Source: Brevibacterium siliguriense | GTDB lineage: Bacteria > Actinomycetota > Actinomycetes > Actinomycetales > Brevibacteriaceae | Reading direction: 5' to 3' | Assembly: GCF_900105315.1 (NCBI RefSeq) | Contig: NZ_LT629766.1 | Location: forward strand, 868,001 to 932,000 | DNA length: 64,000 nucleotides | Shown here: positions 59,006-64,000 of the stretch, piece by piece | Numbering within the stretch: position 1 is the first letter of the stretch | Layout: each line of letters opens with the position of its first letter | The notes under the pieces: generated by a model | Database searches by the model: none | What the model was told of the DNA's origin: nothing | The model's input: the letters and a program-made list of their open reading frames with translations, nothing else | Made by a program: the position numbers and the translations under genes

Positions 59006-60639
59006 TGGCGCGCAAAGACAACGGTGCGAACGATGAGTCCCCGGAACCGCTCGTGTCCAAGGGCACGGCCGGCGAAGACATCGATGACCTCGGTGTGCCC
59101 GTCGACGACGACGTGGTCGAAGACGAGACCACCGCTGGCGACGTGATCGATGATGAGACGGCCGCCTCGGCGAAGAAGGGGCCGGCCGGGAAGGCGTCCG
59201 ATGCGAAGGACGCGGACGAGTCCGGTGCCACCGCCGGCCTCGACGACGTGCCCTTCGAGCTCGCCGAGGACACTCCGGACCCCGACGAGCTGCCGGAGAC
59301 CGGTCTGGTCTCGGAATTCGTCGACGTCGGCAATCGCCAGGCCGCGTGGCTCGTGTCGAACCGTGAGTCCACCACGGCCATGCGCAGCCCGTACTTCCTG
59401 GTCACGGCCGCCGTGATCATCCTCGGCGTGCTGGCCGCCATCATCTCCGGAATCGTCGCCGACGTGCAGAAGGACTCGGGCACCCCGACCATGGCGATGG
59501 TCGGAGTCGGCGAGCAGGCACAGATGTACGAGCAGCAGCTGGGCGTGAAGATCACCGATGCCAAGGATGCCCCCGCAGCCGAGAAGCTCGTGCGCGAAGG
59601 CAAGGTCGACGCCGCATTCATCCAGGACCCGAGCGGTCAGGGGCAGCCGACGATCATTGCGCTGGACAAGCAGCCCGAAGCACTGCTCGAGAAGCTCGCG
59701 CCGAAGACCGAAGCGACGCTGCTCAAGACGCCCGCCGTCGACGGTGCCGTGGCCACCCCGCTGCTGTGGGGAATGGTCGCACTCTCGCTCCTCGTCGTCG
59801 CCACTCTGGGCACCGCCCTGTACCAGAACCTGCGGCTGGAGAAGCGCAACCGGATCACCGAGATCATCGCGGCCACGATTCCGCCGCGCGCCTCGGCCTC
59901 GGGCCGGATCACCGGCATGCTGACGCTGGTCATCGTCCACCTCGTGGCCGCCGCCGTCGTCACCGAGCTCGGGCTCTCGCTGTCGGGCAAGACCTCCCTG
60001 GCCTTCGCCATGCTCCCGGGCCTCGGCTGGTTCGCCCTGACCCTGCTGCTCACCGCCTGGTCGGTATTCGCGCTGCTGGTCTGGGCATCGACCGTGGTCG
60101 GGTCCAAGGCCCGCGCCACCTTCGTCACGATCATCGGCGTCATCACCGTGGCGGGCTTCTTCGCACCGGTGATCATCGGCCCCTCGGGCACCGTCGCGAA
60201 GGTGCTGTCGTGGACGCCATTCACCTCGCCGCTGGGCATCGCCGGTCGTTCCTTCGCCGGTCAGGCCGCATGGTGGGAGGGCCTCGTCGCCGCCGGCATC
60301 GCTCTGGTCCTCGCCGTCATCCTCCACGCCCTGGCATCGGGTGCCTATGTGCGCTCGGTACTGTCCGGAGGCGGACGCGGCGGCAGGACCGTGAAGATGA
60401 GCAAACGCGCGCAGAAGGTCGGCGCCGCCGCCTCGACGCCGGGATCCGGCGCGAAAGATTCGCCCGCTTCGGCCGCGGACGATTCGGACGATTCGGACGA
60501 GGACGCAGAGTCAGCGATCGACGCGAAGTCGACTGCCGCCTCGGCGAAGGAATCGGATGCGAAGAAGTCGGATGTGAAATCCGCAGCGAAAGACGAAGAG
60601 GACGCGAAGTCGGCGGATGATCCCCGCGACGGCAAGTGA
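59005..60639 (+). CDS. ABC-2 type permease (NatB-like) with long charged tails
   Basis: A 544-residue permease. Residues 1-125 are an acidic, disordered N-terminal tail. The first membrane helix (PYFLVTAAVIILGVLAAIIS) is followed by an external domain of about 100 residues that contains a substrate-binding-like segment. Five more helices lie in the C-terminal half, from LLWGMVALSLLVVATLGTAL to GLVAAGIALVLAVILHALA. The last 65 residues are Ser/Asp/Lys-rich. This is the NatB/ABC-2 export architecture with unusually long tails. AAGGAGG is placed well before ATG 59005. It forms an exporter with the preceding ATPase; substrate unknown. Confidence 0.83.
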   Translation: MARKDNGANDESPEPLVSKGTAGEDIDDLGVPVDDDVVEDETTAGDVIDDETAASAKKGPAGKASDAKDADESGATAGLDDVPFELAEDTPDPDELPETGLVSEFVDVGNRQAAWLVSNRESTTAMRSPYFLVTAAVIILGVLAAIISGIVADVQKDSGTPTMAMVGVGEQAQMYEQQLGVKITDAKDAPAAEKLVREGKVDAAFIQDPSGQGQPTIIALDKQPEALLEKLAPKTEATLLKTPAVDGAVATPLLWGMVALSLLVVATLGTALYQNLRLEKRNRITEIIAATIPPRASASGRITGMLTLVIVHLVAAAVVTELGLSLSGKTSLAFAMLPGLGWFALTLLLTAWSVFALLVWASTVVGSKARATFVTIIGVITVAGFFAPVIIGPSGTVAKVLSWTPFTSPLGIAGRSFAGQAAWWEGLVAAGIALVLAVILHALASGAYVRSVLSGGGRGGRTVKMSKRAQKVGAAASTPGSGAKDSPASAADDSDDSDEDAESAIDAKSTAASAKESDAKKSDVKSAAKDEEDAKSADDPRDGK

Positions 60640-61265
60640 CCGAAGGCGCTGAACCGCAGGTGGGGGTCGGCCCATGGACCGGCCCTTGGCCTGTGGAAGA
60701 GCACTTCGATCCGGAGCTGCTGGCCGAGGGCGATCGACGCAACGTCGTCGACAAGTACCGGTATTGGAAGCATGATGCGATCGTGGCCGACCTCGATGTC
60801 TCGCGGCACGACTTCCATGTCGGAGTCGAGAACTGGCAGCACGACCTCAATATCGGTTCGGTCGTGCGCACTGCCAACGCCTTCAATGCCGCAGCCGTGC
60901 ACATCGTCGGCAAACGCCGCTGGAACCGGCGCGGCGCGATGGTCACCGACAAGTATCAGCACGTCATCCACCATCCGAGCGTGGACGACCTGCTCAGCTG
61001 GTGCTCCGATAACGACGTGCCGCTGCTGGGCATCGACAACTTCCCGGACTCTGTACCGCTGGAGACCTACGACCTGCCCAAGCGCTGCCTGCTCCTCTTC
61101 GGGCAGGAAGGACCGGGGCTGAGCGAAGAAGCGCACCAAGCGAGCCGGGACGTGCTCTCGATCGCGCAGTACGGTTCGACCCGGTCGATGAATGCCGCGG
61201 CCGCCGCCGCGATCACCATGCACTCCTGGATCCGCCGCCACGTGTACGACCAACCCGTGAACTGA
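60636..61265 (+). CDS. TrmH/SpoU-family RNA 2'-O-methyltransferase
   Basis: A 209-residue SPOUT methyltransferase that uses S-adenosylmethionine to methylate a ribose 2'-OH in tRNA or rRNA. Motif 1 is NIGSVVRTANAF, motif 2 is LLFGQEGPGLSEE and motif 3 is STRSMNAAAAAAITMH, all with the knot-forming pattern. The N-terminal 60 residues are specific to this subgroup. The GTG start overlaps the permease stop by 4 nt, so it is in the same transcript although no functional link is evident. Confidence 0.87.
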   Translation: MTEGAEPQVGVGPWTGPWPVEEHFDPELLAEGDRRNVVDKYRYWKHDAIVADLDVSRHDFHVGVENWQHDLNIGSVVRTANAFNAAAVHIVGKRRWNRRGAMVTDKYQHVIHHPSVDDLLSWCSDNDVPLLGIDNFPDSVPLETYDLPKRCLLLFGQEGPGLSEEAHQASRDVLSIAQYGSTRSMNAAAAAAITMHSWIRRHVYDQPVN

Positions 61266-61375
61266 GTCCGCTGTCCGGATCGGTGGCGGTGCGGGGACGA
61301 TCGTCTGATTGAACCAGGCCGCTCTGCACGCGACAGTCAGGCTGGATCGACCAGAGGATCCATGATGCCGGGCAA

Positions 61376-61429
61376 CACAGAAGCGCCGAGGCGGCACGAT
61401 CAACGTCGTGCCGCCTCGGCGCTTCTGTG
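61376..61429. terminator. 24-bp perfect stem-loop between convergent genes
   Basis: A perfect 24-bp stem, from CACAGAAGCGCCGAGGCGG at 61376 to its complement ending at 61429, with a 6-nt loop. It separates the convergent TrmH and acyl-CoA dehydrogenase genes. No T-run follows on either side. The stem contains the CGCCGAGGCG word that is frequent in this window. The rest of the 263-bp gap shows nothing. Confidence 0.8.
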
Positions 61430-61528
61430 CCGCTGGACCCGGCCGCTTCGGTGGGCCCCGGGTGAGCCCGGACTACTCGGCGCCGCACGCTCAGGGGGCG
61501 AACGTGCGGCGCTGAAGTGTCGACTGCC

Positions 61529-62674
61529 TCAGCTGAGGTCGGCGGCGTGGGGCTCGATGAGTCCGCCCAATTCGGCGAGTTCCGCGGTCAGCGAGTCCGA
61601 GTCGTCGAAGGTGCGGGTCATGACCGTCAGGCGCTTGGCGTAGTGGCCGATGGGGTATTCCATGGTCATGCCGATGCCGCCGTGCATCTGGATCGACTCC
61701 TGGCTGATGTTGCGAGCGGCTCGGTCGACGATGATCTTCGCGGCGATCACGTCGCGATGACGGTCCTTCTCGGCCCCGGGGACCTCGGAGGTCACGGCCA
61801 AACGCGAGTACAGGGCCATGCTGCGCGCGTACTCCAGCTCGGCGTAGAGGTCTGCGGCACGGTGCTGCAGGGCCTGATTCGCACCGATCGGAGCACCGAA
61901 CTGCTCACGGGTCTTCAGGTACTCGGCGGTCATCGTCAGCGAGGCTTCGAGCGCACCGACGGCCTCCGCCATGATCGCGGCGTTGCCCAAGTCGAGGACT
62001 TCGGACAGGACGGCGTTGGCGTCGGCGGCGTCGAGACGCTGCGCGGCCGCACCGTCGAGCTTGAGATTCGCGCTGCCGAGGCCATCGGCCTGACGCTGAG
62101 CGACTCGGGTCAGACCCTCGGCATCGGCGGCGACGAGGTACAGTCCCAGTTCGCCGTTCTGCGTGGCAGTGACGACGAAGTGGTCGGCGACGTCTCCGCC
62201 GAGCACATTGTTCTTCTCGCCGGTGAGCGTGAAGCTGCCGTCGGCACCGGAGACCTGAGTCTGCGGAGCGTCGACGGCGTAACGCAGGCCCGGCTCGAGA
62301 GCCGCGAGAGCGAGAAAGGTCTGTCCCTCCGCCACACCGGGCAGGATGGCCTGCTTCTGCTCCTCGCTGCCGCCGAGCAGAACGGCGTTGGCGCCGAGGA
62401 CTGCGGTTGCCAGGAACGGTTCGAGCACGAGCGAGCGACCGAACGCCTCGGCGACCACGGCCACCTCATTGAAAGTCATGTCCGCTCCGCCGTAGGACTC
62501 GGGAATCGCGAGACCGAGCAAGCCCATCTCGGCGAAGGCCTGCCACTTCTCGCGGGAGATGCCCTCTTCGCTGCGAAGGATCTCTTCGCGCTGGGCGATG
62601 TCGTACTCGGTGCGCAGGTACTTGTTCAGTGTGCTGGCGAGTTCTTGCTGAATGTCGTTGAGTTCAAGATCCAT
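61529..62674 (-). CDS. acyl-CoA dehydrogenase
   Basis: A 381-residue flavoprotein of the acyl-CoA dehydrogenase family. WQAFAEMGLLGLAIPESYGG is the N-terminal block, FTLTGEKNNVLGG the middle strand region and REQFGAPIGANQALQHRAAD the FAD-contacting helix. IQMHGGIGMTMEYPIGHYAK is the C-terminal block. Together with the neighbouring dehydrogenase it may form a heterotetramer, as paired actinobacterial FadE proteins do; the pair is in one operon with a 38-nt gap. In such pairs one subunit often lacks part of the active site, which cannot be decided here. ATG 62674 has AAGAAGGAC upstream. Confidence 0.87.
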   Translation of the reverse strand: MDLELNDIQQELASTLNKYLRTEYDIAQREEILRSEEGISREKWQAFAEMGLLGLAIPESYGGADMTFNEVAVVAEAFGRSLVLEPFLATAVLGANAVLLGGSEEQKQAILPGVAEGQTFLALAALEPGLRYAVDAPQTQVSGADGSFTLTGEKNNVLGGDVADHFVVTATQNGELGLYLVAADAEGLTRVAQRQADGLGSANLKLDGAAAQRLDAADANAVLSEVLDLGNAAIMAEAVGALEASLTMTAEYLKTREQFGAPIGANQALQHRAADLYAELEYARSMALYSRLAVTSEVPGAEKDRHRDVIAAKIIVDRAARNISQESIQMHGGIGMTMEYPIGHYAKRLTVMTRTFDDSDSLTAELAELGGLIEPHAADLS

Positions 62675-62712
62675 TGTTGTCCTTCTTGGGAGATCGTATG
62701 AGCGTCGGTATC

Positions 62713-63906
62713 TCAGAGACCGAGCAGCGCTTTCGAGATGATTCCGCGCTGCACCTCGGACGAACCGCCGTAGATGGTGACCTTGCGGGTGTTGAAATAG
62801 CCGGGCAGTGCGTCGATGGCACCATTGGGCAGGTCGGACAGGCCCTGGCCCTGCACGCGGTCGGAGACGAAATCGAGACCCTGCGGACCGAGCACGTCGA
62901 CGAGGAGTTCGGAGATGTCCTCCTGCAGCTGGGAGCCCTTGAGTTTGAGCACCGACGAGCGCGGATCCGGCTTGTCGGATCCCGAGGCCTGGGTGGAGAG
63001 GATCCTCAGCTGGGTCATCTCGAGGGCGGTGAGTTCGGCTTCGATCTTCGTCAGGCGTGCGGAGAACAGCGGATCGTCGAGCAGGGTGCCGCGAGCGGTC
63101 TTCGTCACCGCGGCATAGGCCTTGGCACGGGCGAGGTTGACCTTCGAGCCGCCGATGCGGGCGATTCCGGTGCGCTCGTTGCCGAGGAGGAACTTCGCAT
63201 AGGTCCAGCCCTTGTTCTCCTCGCCGACGAGGTTCTCAACGGGCACCTCGACATTGTCGAAGAAGACTTCGTTGACCTCGTGGCCGCCGTCGATGAGCTG
63301 GATCGGACGGACGGTGACGCCGGGCGTCTTCATGTCGATGAGCAGGAAGGAGATGCCGGCCTGCTTCTTCACATCCGGATCGGTGCGCACGAGGTTGAAG
63401 ATCCAGTCCCCGTACTGACCCAGGGTCGTCCAGGTCTTCTGACCGTTGACGATGTACTTATCGCCCTGGCGCACTGCGGTCGTCTTGAGCGAGGCGAGGT
63501 CCGAACCGGCGTTGGGCTCGGAGAATCCCTGCGACCACCAGATGTCGATGTTCGCGGTGGCGGGCAGGAAGCGTTCCTTGATCTCCTGCGAGCCGAAGGT
63601 GGCGATGACGGGTCCGACCATGGAGACGTTGAACGGCAGCGGCTGCGGAACGCAGGCCAGCTGCATCTCTTCGAGCCAGATGTGACGCTGCACGGGAGTC
63701 CAGTCCTGGCCGCCCCATTCGACCGGCCAGTTCGGCACGGCGTAGCCGTGCTGGTTGAGGATGCGCTGCGAGGTGACCATGTCTTCCTTGCTCAGCTCCT
63801 GGCCGGTGGCGACCTTGAAGCGGAGTTCCTCAGGGATCTCCGTGCGGTAGAACTGACGCATCTGCTGCGCGAACTCGCGCTCTTCTGCATTCAGTAGGGT
63901 GTCCAT
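62713..63906 (-). CDS. acyl-CoA dehydrogenase
   Basis: A 397-residue acyl-CoA dehydrogenase, first gene of a two-gene operon. Blocks: NWPVEWGGQDWTPVQRHIW, WSQGFSEPNAGSDLASLKTT, YIVNGQKTWTTLGQYGDWIF and the C-terminal TIYGGSSEVQRGIISKALLG. The WTPVQRHIW pattern is typical of the FadE group acting on branched or steroid-side-chain-like acyl-CoAs in actinobacteria. FAD and CoA contacts look intact. ATG 63906 has AAGGAG. Upstream, GATCGTTCAGTAAC (63921-63934) resembles one half of a TetR-type operator, so induction by acyl-CoA is possible. Confidence 0.88.
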   Translation of the reverse strand: MDTLLNAEEREFAQQMRQFYRTEIPEELRFKVATGQELSKEDMVTSQRILNQHGYAVPNWPVEWGGQDWTPVQRHIWLEEMQLACVPQPLPFNVSMVGPVIATFGSQEIKERFLPATANIDIWWSQGFSEPNAGSDLASLKTTAVRQGDKYIVNGQKTWTTLGQYGDWIFNLVRTDPDVKKQAGISFLLIDMKTPGVTVRPIQLIDGGHEVNEVFFDNVEVPVENLVGEENKGWTYAKFLLGNERTGIARIGGSKVNLARAKAYAAVTKTARGTLLDDPLFSARLTKIEAELTALEMTQLRILSTQASGSDKPDPRSSVLKLKGSQLQEDISELLVDVLGPQGLDFVSDRVQGQGLSDLPNGAIDALPGYFNTRKVTIYGGSSEVQRGIISKALLGL

Positions 63907-64000
63907 GCGAACTCCTTATAGATCGTTCAGTAACTTTCCTCCTATGGTACGGTCCGGTGTTCGGGCCCACAAGTGGGCGGCTGGAACGGAAGCGCCGGCG

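Noticed and set aside
63921..63938. Full TetR operator upstream of the acyl-CoA dehydrogenase pair
   Set aside because: Only one convincing half-site (GATCGTTCAGTAAC) is seen; the other arm is absent, so I mention it only in the gene entry.

Overview
This is a 64 kb piece of a high-GC actinobacterial chromosome. I see no plasmid, phage, insertion-sequence, tRNA, rRNA or CRISPR signature. The gene set points to Micrococcales, and Brevibacterium is my best guess by inference: an Asp23/DUF6286 envelope-stress cluster with its own ECF sigma factor, clpB behind an HspR-type HAIR operator, DUF5926, DUF5819-HTTM, several fatty-acid oxidation genes and a long-chain olefin (ole) cluster. Genes are dense, many neighbours overlap by 4 nt (ATGA), and convergent pairs are often separated by perfect stem-loops.

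Layout. 0-6.5 kb: partial M20 peptidase, glutamate-cysteine ligase-like enzyme, cupin, AhpD-like protein, aminotransferase, EamA exporter, SmtB-type zinc sensor and a membrane-anchored transglycosylase-like protein with an MtrA-box-like repeat upstream. 6.5-12.8 kb: regulatory modules. A MerR regulator with a HEAT-repeat sensor domain, a HEAT-repeat partner and a GyrI-like protein surround a perfect MerR-type operator. Next are an LssY-type pseudogene and a MarR gene divergent from a His/Arg/Gly-rich protein. 12.8-16.1 kb: prpE (frameshifted) and an acidic membrane protein. 16.2-21 kb: oleA, a fused oleBC and oleD, a complete long-chain olefin pathway in one operon. 21-36.6 kb: membrane proteins, SDR, hydrolase, frameshifted FMN glutamate-synthase-like gene, TM2 protein, MFS, crotonase, Nudix, cardiolipin synthase, YtxH, agmatine deiminase-like, CaiB-type CoA transferase and the DUF5819/HTTM pair. 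36.6-52 kb: clpB, Na+/H+ antiporter, crotonase, epimerase, SDR, FAD dehydrogenase, a GT2-pheA pair, DUF5926, small alarmone synthetase, xth, thioesterase and SDR. 52-57 kb: a 750-bp gene-free tract with repeats and a predicted promoter, then the Asp23 cluster (two divergent operons) and GlsB. 57.3-64 kb: pyrE, an ABC exporter whose ATPase has lost its canonical catalytic residues, a TrmH methyltransferase and two acyl-CoA dehydrogenases.

Themes. Lipid and acyl-CoA metabolism recurs (prpE, ole, crotonases, acyl-CoA dehydrogenases, thioesterase, CoA transferase, SDRs). Envelope maintenance is the second theme (Asp23, cardiolipin synthase, transglycosylase-like protein, antiporter). Three genes are broken here. 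prpE and the glutamate-synthase-like gene each lack one base in a short G/C run, which looks like sequence error or very recent mutation. The LssY-type gene has a true internal deletion. A 9-base word, TCGCCGAGG, is scattered through genes and gaps far more often than base composition predicts.
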